Positions 1 through 5,884 of a stretch of 8,410 nucleotides of DNA are shown here, one piece after another. Numbering within the stretch: the first letter of the stretch is position 1; the number at the start of each line of letters is the position of its first letter. The position numbers and the translations under genes are program-made. The notes under the pieces are model-generated. The model was not told where the DNA came from. It was given only the letters and a program-made list of their open reading frames with translations, and searched no databases. This DNA comes from Pseudomonadota bacterium (GTDB lineage Bacteria > Bdellovibrionota_B > Oligoflexia > Oligoflexales > JAPPIL01), in NCBI GenBank assembly GCA_028877195.1, contig JAPPIL010000023.1, positions 1 through 8,410 on the forward strand, given 5' to 3'.

Positions 1-905
1 CTCCCACGGGTCATGGCAAGGAGATTTTCAATAACAAAACTTTCCCAGCTACTGCCGACGATTGGATGCCCTAAAAGCATGTCTTTGGTGCTTAAGTTAA
101 GCAATGCATGAGCGATACCGCTATCACGCACGTATACTTTTGGTCTTTTGGTCAACCGCTTGCCGATGTTGCGATTCCACGGCGGGAGTTTGCGCACGAG
201 CAGTAGGTCGATCATCAAATCAAGGTAACTAGCAACTGTCTTGCCATCGACACCGAGACTGCGTGCTAATCCTGCCATATTGATTGGACTACCTTGCACA
301 TGCACTAACATCGTCCAGAAGCGCCGCAATGTTGTGGCATTGATACGTGGCCCCAGCTGTGGCACATCACGCTCAAGGTAGGTGCGGATGAAATTCTCGC
401 GCCACTCAATGCTATCAGTATCGCTAGCGGCTAAAAAGCTGTCGGGGAAACCACCACGCAGCCAAAGTTTGTCGGTTTGCGACAGCCCTACCTCCTGCAC
501 ATCTAGAGGGTTCAGTTCAAGGTAAGCTATACGCCCTGCTAAAGTCTCGGATGATTGTCGTAATAGCACTGGTGAAGAAGAGCCAAGTAATAAAAACCTA
601 CCGCTACGCCTCCCTCGCCGCCGCCCTTGATCGATTAACCCTCTTAAGCTTTGGAATAAGTTTGGATGGTTTTGGATTTCATCCAAGACTACCAATCGCT
701 GCTCATGCTCTGCCAAGTAGGATTCGGCATTCGCTAACCTTGCCCTGACATCAACTGCTTCCAAATCAAGATAAAGAACATCCATATCAGCAGTAAGGAC
801 ATGTGCCAGCGTTGTTTTGCCCACCTGCCTTGCCCCCAGCAACGCTACGGCGGGATATGTAGCAAGCAAGTATCGTAGGCGAGTTGTTAGACGACGCACT
901 ATCAT
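1..905 (-). CDS. AAA_14/DUF4143-type ATPase, 3' end cut by window edge
   Basis: The frame is open from an ATG at 905-903 to the left edge, giving about 301 residues with no stop. Residues 24-32 read GARQVGKTT (Walker A, P-loop) and residues 71-78 read LVVLDEIQ (Walker B). An LGSSSPVLLRQSSETLAGR segment then matches the sensor region of the AAA_14 family. From about residue 168 the sequence is typical of DUF4143, with FIRTYLERDVPQLG, LPPWNRNIGKRL, KVYVRDSGIAHALL and, at the edge, GSSWESFVIENLL. Family members are usually about 380-400 residues, so roughly the last quarter is missing. They are widespread, often patchily distributed, predicted ATPases without a settled cellular role. The DNA-binding-like helices in the middle (AGLARSLGVDGKTVASYLDLM) look like a winged helix. 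No Shine-Dalgarno sequence precedes the ATG. It is kept as the start because it lies about 23 residues before the P-loop, as in the family. An upstream terminator separates it from the barrel-protein gene, so it probably has its own promoter. Family assignment is secure, function is not. Confidence 0.9.
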   Translation of the reverse strand, partial: MIVRRLTTRLRYLLATYPAVALLGARQVGKTTLAHVLTADMDVLYLDLEAVDVRARLANAESYLAEHEQRLVVLDEIQNHPNLFQSLRGLIDQGRRRGRRSGRFLLLGSSSPVLLRQSSETLAGRIAYLELNPLDVQEVGLSQTDKLWLRGGFPDSFLAASDTDSIEWRENFIRTYLERDVPQLGPRINATTLRRFWTMLVHVQGSPINMAGLARSLGVDGKTVASYLDLMIDLLLVRKLPPWNRNIGKRLTKRPKVYVRDSGIAHALLNLSTKDMLLGHPIVGSSWESFVIENLLAMTRG

Positions 906-984
906 ATTTACAATTATGGAATGCCAATCTGTAATTGCACGCACCTTGTATAAGAGATTAAAACTACTAATATATTTGACGCAC
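906..984 (-). promoter_or_regulatory. Probable upstream region of the DUF4143 ATPase gene
   Basis: This AT-rich gap lies between the terminator of the barrel-protein gene and the ATPase start codon, so the ATPase promoter should be here. On the minus strand a CATAAT hexamer (920-915 region) resembles a -10 box, but I find no good -35 box at the right distance. A 6-base inverted repeat, CAATTA at 911-916 and TAATTG at 932-937, flanks a 15-base centre just upstream of the start codon. It could be an operator, but arms this short and AT-rich also arise by chance. No gene is seen here. Confidence 0.3.
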
Positions 985-1022
985 AAAAAAAATCGGGGCT
1001 GGGAAACAATGTCCCCAACCCC
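985..1022 (-). terminator. Intrinsic terminator of the barrel-protein gene
   Basis: Read on the minus strand, a 9-bp stem (GGGGTTGGG pairing with CCCAGCCCC, with one G-U wobble in RNA) encloses a 10-base loop. It is followed by GA and then eight T residues (the A run at 985-992 on the plus strand). The arms are 1014-1022 and 995-1003. The hairpin begins 39 bases past the stop codon of the minus-strand gene at 1062. It has a GC-rich stem and an uninterrupted U tract, so Rho-independent termination is well supported. Read on the plus strand there is no U tract after the stem, so it works one way only. Confidence 0.92.
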
Positions 1023-1061
1023 AAGCGATAGATTCAGCTGGCGGCAAGCCTGCTGTCAAAA

Positions 1062-2336
1062 TTAGAAGTCCTTATTTAAAGTAACTCTTGCCCAGATACC
1101 ACTAGACCCATCGTAGTAGTCGCCCATGCCGTCTACTGAACCGTCAACTTTTTGGTTATACCACTCACCGAGATAGTTGAATGAAATGTTATACATCGGC
1201 ATTACATCGGCAGAAACACTGGTAGAGATAATACGTCTAGTAACGTCAAAATCACCGATGTCAGTATGACCACCATCATGTCCATCGTTGATGTTACCGC
1301 CAATGGTGCGAGTTACATCAATACCTGTGCCAAGCGTCAAGTGTTGCCCGATCTTCATAGAAACATTAGCACCACCACGAGCAAGTAATGTGTGCACCAA
1401 CTCTGACTCACCACCTACCCAGTCAGTCAATTCAGTTTGGTATACCTCACCAAGTTTAGCGATACCGATATCACCAGCACCGAGTGAAGCATTGAGTTTC
1501 GCTGCGACGTGCACCAAGTCGTGAGTTATCAGATCGCCGAAACTAATACCTGTGCGGAAGAACGACATGCCGCTGGTGCGCATAGCATAGCTATCTTCAA
1601 GTTCTTCCAATGCATTTGGGTCGGTATACTCATGACCGAGCAGTGCCAACTCCACATCTGCTCCTAGATCATCCCAACGATTGCTATGGTGAAGAAGATA
1701 GTTGCGAGCCGAGTAAATAGTCGTTCTATCAGCACTAACAAAAGCATTGTTATCACTAACACCGTAAGAGAAAGTATCGTCTTTTACCCAAGTGTTGCTA
1801 AAACCAGTATAAAGACGAACTTTTGAACCAATCTTATTGATGTCCTTACCGATCAAATCAGGGTGGGTGCGATAAGCAGTGGTTAGATAAGCTTTGAGAC
1901 TACCAGCCTGCATTTGGGTTGCAACTCTTGTAGTAATCAGCTTACCACCATTATCCATATACATGCCTGTTGCAACATCCCAGTCTGTCTTTATGTCCAA
2001 CAGCCCAGGAAGCAAAGTCTTGCTCTTATCTTCTTTAGTGCTTTGGAAAAGATCTTGCTGACCAGAAATTTTTGCTGATTCAGTGGGGAAGCGCAACCCT
2101 TCAACCGCAGAAGCATCAGGAGTAGTGAATGCCAACAAACAAGCAGACGCAGCGATACAAGCAGCCTTAACAACAACACCACCGCCAGCTGCTATCTTTG
2201 ACACGTGATGACTTAATTGTGGAGATGCCTGCTTCAACAACGAAGCAATGCTACTACCCTTTCCTGCAAATCCTACCGACGGCACAAGTGCAAGCGCTGC
2301 TGCTAACACCAGTCCCTTAATTAACGAAGATCTCAT
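1062..2336 (-). CDS. Secreted, probable outer-membrane beta-barrel protein, family unknown
   Basis: This 424-residue protein starts at an ATG with a strong Shine-Dalgarno (GGGAGG-type run, complement of 2343-2348) 6 bases upstream. Residues 1-24 form a clear Sec signal peptide: Arg and Lys at the N-terminus, a Leu/Ala/Val core at 9-18, and a likely cleavage site after GFA. A second hydrophobic stretch at 54-70 ends in an ASA-type cleavage motif (75-77), so the first 80 residues look like two signal peptides in tandem. From about residue 110 onward the sequence alternates polar and hydrophobic residues, is rich in Gly, Asp, Thr and aromatics, and contains repeated strand-like blocks. It ends in ARVTLNKDF, and a terminal Phe is the usual BAM-recognition signature of outer-membrane barrels. 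I recognise no named family. A role as a porin or other barrel is inferred from composition and termini only. The gene has its own terminator and is divergent from coaBC, so it is probably monocistronic. Confidence 0.82.
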   Translation of the reverse strand: MRSSLIKGLVLAAALALVPSVGFAGKGSSIASLLKQASPQLSHHVSKIAAGGGVVVKAACIAASACLLAFTTPDASAVEGLRFPTESAKISGQQDLFQSTKEDKSKTLLPGLLDIKTDWDVATGMYMDNGGKLITTRVATQMQAGSLKAYLTTAYRTHPDLIGKDINKIGSKVRLYTGFSNTWVKDDTFSYGVSDNNAFVSADRTTIYSARNYLLHHSNRWDDLGADVELALLGHEYTDPNALEELEDSYAMRTSGMSFFRTGISFGDLITHDLVHVAAKLNASLGAGDIGIAKLGEVYQTELTDWVGGESELVHTLLARGGANVSMKIGQHLTLGTGIDVTRTIGGNINDGHDGGHTDIGDFDVTRRIISTSVSADVMPMYNISFNYLGEWYNQKVDGSVDGMGDYYDGSSGIWARVTLNKDF

Positions 2337-2423
2337 CTAAAACCCTCCAATAACAGATCAACATGTGGGCACACTGCCCTTAACTCAAAAAACTGCGGCA
2401 CTTCTACATGCTGGCATGGCATA
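2337..2423. promoter_or_regulatory. Divergent promoter region between barrel-protein gene and coaBC
   Basis: These 87 bases must hold the promoters of two divergent genes. On the minus side the barrel-protein Shine-Dalgarno is clear (2343-2348). A perfect 5-bp palindrome with a 3-base centre (GGGCA, CAC, TGCCC; 2367-2379) sits in the middle and could be a regulator site for either gene. On the plus side, CATAAT preceded by TGG (2417-2425) resembles an extended -10 box but overlaps the proposed coaBC start codon. I cannot assign a convincing -35 for either direction. Confidence 0.4.
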
Positions 2424-3641
2424 ATGTCAATTAGTTCTTTGCCTTTGCTTGAATTTTATCTTAAGCAATACCATGTGTCGGATTTAGCTGTTCAAAATAT
2501 AGACGACTCGTTAGCTGGTAAGACGGTTGATTGGATCGTAACTGGTTCTATCGCTGCGACCGAAACGGTAAAGGCGATACGATCTTTGCGGCGTTTAGGT
2601 GCAGAGGTGCGGGTAACTATGACTCGTGCAGCACAAAGGTTTATCACCCCGCAGGCTTGTCAATGGGCGAGTGGTCATGCCGTCGTTACACGCTATGGTG
2701 GTTTTTCTGATCATATTGCGACTAACGATGTCTTGGTTGTTGCACCGATGACTGCTTCCTTTGCGGCGAAGGCTGCATCTGCGCTCAGTGATTCCCCAGC
2801 CTTGTCATTGTTTGCCTCGTATGCAGGCTTAAGCAAACCGATTATCGTGCATCCGAACATGCACATGTCGTTGTGGGAGAACCCGCTATGGCAACGAGTG
2901 TATACTGAAAAACTTTTGCCACATGTAAAACCAGTCGCCCCAGTGCTAGCAGAAGATAAGCAGAAGTTTTTAGCACCTGATTTGCTTGCCGACCATATCT
3001 CGCACCACGTCAATATCAAGAGTAGCGAGGCAGTCATAAGCTTCGGAGGCACAGAGGGAAAGGTAGATGCGGTGCGCTATCTCACCAATACCTCAAGCGG
3101 CGCGCTGGGCAGTGCGTTGGCGACAAGCTTGTATAGGCATGGCATCAACACCCATGTCGTGCGTGGCGCATGCGAGAGTCAACTATCTTGCTACACCTCG
3201 TTGGTAGATGTGCGCAGTCCTGATGCGATGCGACAAGAGTTAGAAAAGCTTTTGCGCCGTTATCCGCAAGCGGCATTGGTGATGGCAGCTGCCGTGCTTG
3301 ACTTTATGCCTGCTCAACCAACTTCAGATAAAATTTCATCGACTGACCGTGAACTAGTTATCAAGTGTGTGCCAGTCGCAAAGATTATCAATAACCTCGT
3401 GTCTTCGTATAAGGTGGTCTTCAAACTCCAAACTAAACTTGACGACATTCATGACCAGCAAATTGCCAACTCCCTGTTCAAGTCTGCCGCTGCCGCACTT
3501 GTCGTCGTTAATATCGCTAACAGGGATACGGGTGCGTATCAGGCGAATATCTATTCACCTACCGCTAAACCAGTGGCTGTGCAGAGCAGGACAGAGTTAG
3601 CACAGTGGCTTACACGACATATTGTTCAGAGATTACAATAA
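2424..3641 (+). CDS. coaBC: CoaBC-like protein (phosphopantothenate-cysteine ligase with degenerate decarboxylase half)
   Basis: The 405-residue length fits bifunctional CoaBC (Dfp), which makes 4'-phosphopantetheine from phosphopantothenate and cysteine in coenzyme A synthesis. The N-terminal flavoprotein half shows TGSIAA at 40-45 (FMN loop), a retained His in SDHI (H97) and the LVVAPMTA core at 104-111. The family's PxMNxxMW motif reads PNMHMSLW at 144-151, so the key Asn is His147. The Cys-containing, Gly-rich substrate clamp ending in GRM is absent: residues 165-190 hold a Gly-free, Cys-free stretch. The C-terminal CoaB half keeps FGGTEGKVDAVRYLTNTSSG at 207-226 (Asn222), AAAVLDF at 288-294 and Lys303 in SDKIS, but its usual GFAAET reads FKLQTK (333-338). 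The ligase role is therefore likelier than the decarboxylase role. The start is uncertain: about 30 residues precede the usual GKxV beginning, there is no good Shine-Dalgarno, and a -10-like box overlaps the ATG. A later start (for example GTG at 2475) is possible. Confidence 0.85.
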   Translation: MSISSLPLLEFYLKQYHVSDLAVQNIDDSLAGKTVDWIVTGSIAATETVKAIRSLRRLGAEVRVTMTRAAQRFITPQACQWASGHAVVTRYGGFSDHIATNDVLVVAPMTASFAAKAASALSDSPALSLFASYAGLSKPIIVHPNMHMSLWENPLWQRVYTEKLLPHVKPVAPVLAEDKQKFLAPDLLADHISHHVNIKSSEAVISFGGTEGKVDAVRYLTNTSSGALGSALATSLYRHGINTHVVRGACESQLSCYTSLVDVRSPDAMRQELEKLLRRYPQAALVMAAAVLDFMPAQPTSDKISSTDRELVIKCVPVAKIINNLVSSYKVVFKLQTKLDDIHDQQIANSLFKSAAAALVVVNIANRDTGAYQANIYSPTAKPVAVQSRTELAQWLTRHIVQRLQ

Positions 3642-3734
3642 GATAGAGTTTTATCAGCTGTATGGTAACTTTTTAGTGCTAATGTCCATCGGAATCTGAT
3701 ACAAGGGATGCCATCGCTAATTTCTGTAATTGTA

Positions 3735-3739
3735 AGGGA
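3735..3739 (+). promoter_or_regulatory. Ribosome binding site deciding the RRM gene start
   Basis: AGGGA lies 4 bases before the ATG at 3744. The earlier in-frame ATG at 3708 has a GGG directly touching it, which is too close to serve. It would also add 12 residues (MPSLISVIVRDS) not expected before the first strand of an RRM. This supports the start at 3744. Confidence 0.6.
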
Positions 3740-3743
3740 CAGT

Positions 3744-4031
3744 ATGAACAAGAAGCTTTTTATCGGTGGTTTAAGCTGGAACACCAGTGAGGCAAGGTTG
3801 AGAGAAACCTTTGAAAAATTTGGCGACTTGGATGACATCAGGATCATCACTGACCGCGACACTGGTCGCTCCAGAGGGTTTGGATTTGTTACCTTCGCCG
3901 AGGAAGATTCTGCTCAAAAGGCAATCGCCGAAATGGATGGTTGTAATCTGGATGGGCGCAACATCAAGGTCAATGAGGCTGAAGAAAAGCCACGCCGCTC
4001 GGCGCATCGCCCTCCTCCACCTCACCAATAG
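3744..4031 (+). CDS. Small single-RRM RNA-binding protein
   Basis: The 95-residue protein is almost entirely one RNA recognition motif. RNP2 is LFIGGL at residues 5-10 and RNP1 is RGFGFVTF at 44-51, both matching the consensus including the exposed aromatics that stack on RNA bases. The beta-alpha-beta layout is complete: the GLSWNT turn, the helix SEARLRETFEKFG, strand IRIITD, the TGRSRG turn, a second helix from EEDSAQKAIAEM, and a final strand NIKVNEA. It ends in a short basic, proline-rich tail (residues 82-95, KPRRSAHRPPPPHQ). Small single-RRM proteins of this type occur in cyanobacteria and many proteobacteria. They bind single-stranded RNA in the cytoplasm, and some are cold-inducible. 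The gene lies 102 bases after coaBC and upstream of nusA, with a strong hairpin just after its stop. The assignment to the RRM family is near certain. The RNA target is unknown. Confidence 0.95.
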   Translation: MNKKLFIGGLSWNTSEARLRETFEKFGDLDDIRIITDRDTGRSRGFGFVTFAEEDSAQKAIAEMDGCNLDGRNIKVNEAEEKPRRSAHRPPPPHQ

Positions 4032-4039
4032 CATAAACC

Positions 4040-4080
4040 TCCTCCTCGTGGGTGCGTTTAGCGCACGCTCACGAGGAGGG
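4040..4080 (+). terminator. Strong hairpin after the RRM gene, possible terminator
   Basis: A perfect 10-bp stem pairs CCTCCTCGTG (4041-4050) with CACGAGGAGG (4070-4079), with one more G-U pair possible outside. Inside it a second stem pairs GTGCG (4052-4056) with CGCAC (4062-4066) around a TTTAG loop, with a small asymmetric bulge between the two stems. It begins 9 bases after the RRM stop codon, a typical terminator position. There is no immediate run of U: the downstream sequence is only generally T-rich up to about 4106. It could therefore be a weak terminator, an attenuator for nusA-infB, or a 3'-end RNA-stability structure. The structure is certain, its role is not. Confidence 0.55.
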
Positions 4081-4234
4081 AACACTCCTTTAAATTTGTT
4101 GTTTTCTATATCGTAAAATGGCATTACTGTGGAGACCGCTCGGTTGCACCTTTAGACGTTGCGATAAGGACTTAAAACTGCGACACTGTTGATGTTTGGT
4201 GTCTAAACAACAAAAAACCAATAATGGGAGTTCA
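4081..4234 (+). promoter_or_regulatory. Leader/promoter region of the nusA-infB operon
   Basis: This stretch lies between the hairpin and the nusA start. A TAAAAT box at 4114-4119 is the best -10 candidate. The hexamers 17-18 bases upstream (TTAAAT or TAAATT near 4090-4096) are poor -35 matches. A 24-codon open frame runs from ATG 4118 to TGA 4192 but has no Shine-Dalgarno, so I do not call it a gene. The last bases hold the nusA ribosome binding site. No RimP coding sequence is present. A promoter somewhere here is likely, because the hairpin at 4040-4080 separates nusA from the genes upstream. Confidence 0.35.
4226..4230 (+). promoter_or_regulatory. Ribosome binding site deciding the nusA start
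   Basis: GGGAG sits 4 bases before the GTG at 4235, slightly close but the only such site here. The earlier in-frame TTG at 4196 and GTG at 4199 have no purine-rich site upstream. They would add 12 to 13 Lys/Gln/Asn-rich residues not seen in NusA, whose conserved helix begins about ten residues after the 4235 start. Confidence 0.6.
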
Positions 4235-5806
4235 GTGAACATAGCTACTACAGAGGCGGACATTGATAGCTTGAAACGAGTTATCACCGATGTCAGTCGT
4301 GATAAGAATATCGGCAGGGAGGTTATCGTTGATGCTCTGGAACAGGCGATTATCCACGCGGCACGGCGCGACTATGGTCTCGAATCTGATCTTGAAGCAC
4401 ACTACAACGAGGAGAGCAATGAGATTGAATTGTTCCAGTTCCGAACGGTTGTAGCCAAAGTAGAAGATGACCTGAATGAAATCTCGCACGATAAAGCGAA
4501 AGCCTACGATGATACCACCGAGATTGGTGATTCCGTCGGAATCAAGATAGACACTTCAACGTTTGGTCGTATCGCCGCCCAACAAGCAAAACAAATCATC
4601 GTCCAAAAAGTGCGTGATGCTGAACGTGCCCAAGTTTACGAGGAATTCAAAGGGCGCATCAATGAAATTTTGAGCGGTCATGTGCGACGGATAGAGCGTG
4701 GGGACATTATCATTGATCTTGGGCGCACGGAGGCGGTCATCCCTTACCGTGAGCAGATACCCAACGAGAGATACCGCCCGAAAGACAGGGTGCAGGGATA
4801 CGTAGTTGATGTGCGACGTGCTTCCCGCGGGCCGCAGGTCATTATCTCAAGGGCGCATGTGAGTTTCATGACGGCGCTGTTTGCTCAACAAGTTACGGAA
4901 ATCTATGATGGCATCGTCTCAATTGAAAGTGCAGCTCGTGATCCAGGCCGACGTTCCAAGATTGCAGTTTATTCACGCGATGCCTCGGTTGATCCAGTTG
5001 GCGCTTGTGTTGGCTTGAAGGGTATGCGAGTGCAGGCGGTTGTCTCCGAGCTGAATGGCGAAAAGATTGACATTATCCCGTGGGACAAAGACCCCGCAAA
5101 GCTGGTATGTAATGCTCTTGCCCCTGCGGTAGTTACTAAAGTTATCGTTGACGAAGAAAGTCGCAGCATGGAAGTCATCGTGGCCGATGATCAATTATCA
5201 CTTGCTATCGGTAAACGTGGTCAAAACGTTTCGCTTGCTGCGCAACTCACAGGTTGGCGATTGGACATTAAGAGCGAGTCTAGTTTGGAGGCACAGCTCA
5301 CCGAAATCAAAAGCATCCTCGCTTCGGTATCAGGTATCGGTGCGATGCAGGCTGAAATTCTGGTGCATGAGGGGATCAAAACTCCTGATGAGATTGCGGC
5401 GATGTCTAAACAGGCGTTGATGCGGCTGTTGAATTTAGAAGAGGAGAAGGCTGAAAAACTTATCGCTGCCGCTGCTGATGTCGATGCTCGGCAACCAGCT
5501 CCGACCGCAGAACCATCGCAAGAACAGCAAGAGCTAATCGACAATGCGACCTATGACCCCACCGTCAAAACAGCCGAAGAAAAATCCGACCGTGATGAAC
5601 GCATTGAGATGTTTCTACGACTGCGCGGCGTTGGTGAGGCGCAAGCGGCAGCGTTGGCTGATGCTGGCTATGCGACTATCGGTGATATAATAGCCGATTC
5701 CCCTGATGAGGTTGCGGACAAGACGACATTGCCACTCGGTATTGCTAGGACTTTGCAAATCGCTGCCGATCGTTATATTCAGGAGCAGTCAGCGGACAAA
5801 GATTGA
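4235..5806 (+). CDS. nusA: Transcription elongation/termination factor NusA
   Basis: NusA binds RNA polymerase and nascent RNA, promoting pausing, termination and antitermination in the cytoplasm. With the GTG start the product has 523 residues. Domains in order: the N-terminal RNA-polymerase-binding domain (about 10-125, with DKNIGREVIVDALEQAI and ELFQFRTVV); the S1 domain (about 146-208, GDIIIDLGRTEAVIPYREQI); the first KH domain (about 222-287, with GLKG at 260-263); and the second KH domain (about 290-347, LSLAIGKRGQNVSLAAQLTG, with GKRG at 326-329). The C-terminal region holds two helix-hairpin-helix-like units, VSGIGAMQAEIL at 365-376 and LRGVGEAQAAAL at 463-474. They are joined by an acidic, Gln/Pro-rich linker and resemble the paired acidic repeats of E. 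coli NusA (495 residues). The N-terminal domain reads more like deltaproteobacterial NusA. infB follows after 78 bases, the classic order, but rimP is not immediately upstream. Confidence 0.97.
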   Translation: MNIATTEADIDSLKRVITDVSRDKNIGREVIVDALEQAIIHAARRDYGLESDLEAHYNEESNEIELFQFRTVVAKVEDDLNEISHDKAKAYDDTTEIGDSVGIKIDTSTFGRIAAQQAKQIIVQKVRDAERAQVYEEFKGRINEILSGHVRRIERGDIIIDLGRTEAVIPYREQIPNERYRPKDRVQGYVVDVRRASRGPQVIISRAHVSFMTALFAQQVTEIYDGIVSIESAARDPGRRSKIAVYSRDASVDPVGACVGLKGMRVQAVVSELNGEKIDIIPWDKDPAKLVCNALAPAVVTKVIVDEESRSMEVIVADDQLSLAIGKRGQNVSLAAQLTGWRLDIKSESSLEAQLTEIKSILASVSGIGAMQAEILVHEGIKTPDEIAAMSKQALMRLLNLEEEKAEKLIAAAADVDARQPAPTAEPSQEQQELIDNATYDPTVKTAEEKSDRDERIEMFLRLRGVGEAQAAALADAGYATIGDIIADSPDEVADKTTLPLGIARTLQIAADRYIQEQSADKD

Positions 5807-5884
5807 CCCAGATAATGACAGGACTACGGATGCAGTAGCAAGTTTCAGTAATTTGTTGGCTACACTTAGCGTTGAGGAAAAGCA
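5807..5884 (+). other. nusA-infB intergenic spacer
   Basis: This 78-base gap separates nusA from infB. I see no terminator hairpin and no credible promoter, so the two genes are probably co-transcribed. A ylxR-type gene, sometimes found at this position in other bacteria, is absent. A 7-codon ATG-to-TAG frame at 5815-5838 is too short to support. The end of the gap carries the infB ribosome binding site. Confidence 0.6.
5874..5878 (+). promoter_or_regulatory. Ribosome binding site deciding the infB GTG start
   Basis: GAGGA lies 6 bases before the GTG at 5885, good spacing. It supports GTG as the true initiation codon. Translation from it begins SKLRVYELAKELG, the normal start of IF2. Confidence 0.75.

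Noticed and set aside
911..937. CAATTA/TAATTG inverted repeat upstream of the ATPase as a firm operator
   Set aside because: Six-base AT-rich arms with a 15-base spacer are expected by chance in an AT-rich gap. It is mentioned only within the upstream-region entry.
551..1065. Plus-strand open frames at 551-748 and 817-1065
   Set aside because: The first lies wholly antisense to the ATPase coding frame. The second covers its start region and the terminator. Neither product has recognisable motifs.
3642..3707. Possible terminator between coaBC and the RRM gene
   Set aside because: The only stem (GATA with TATC at 3642-3655) is 4 bp and lacks a U tract, too weak to call.
3708..3743. Longer RRM protein starting at ATG 3708
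   Set aside because: The Shine-Dalgarno spacing is wrong and the extra 12 residues are unlike the family. The start at 3744 is better supported.
4196..4234. Longer NusA starting at TTG 4196 or GTG 4199
   Set aside because: There is no ribosome binding site upstream of either, while GGGAG precedes the GTG at 4235. The extra residues are low-complexity and polar.
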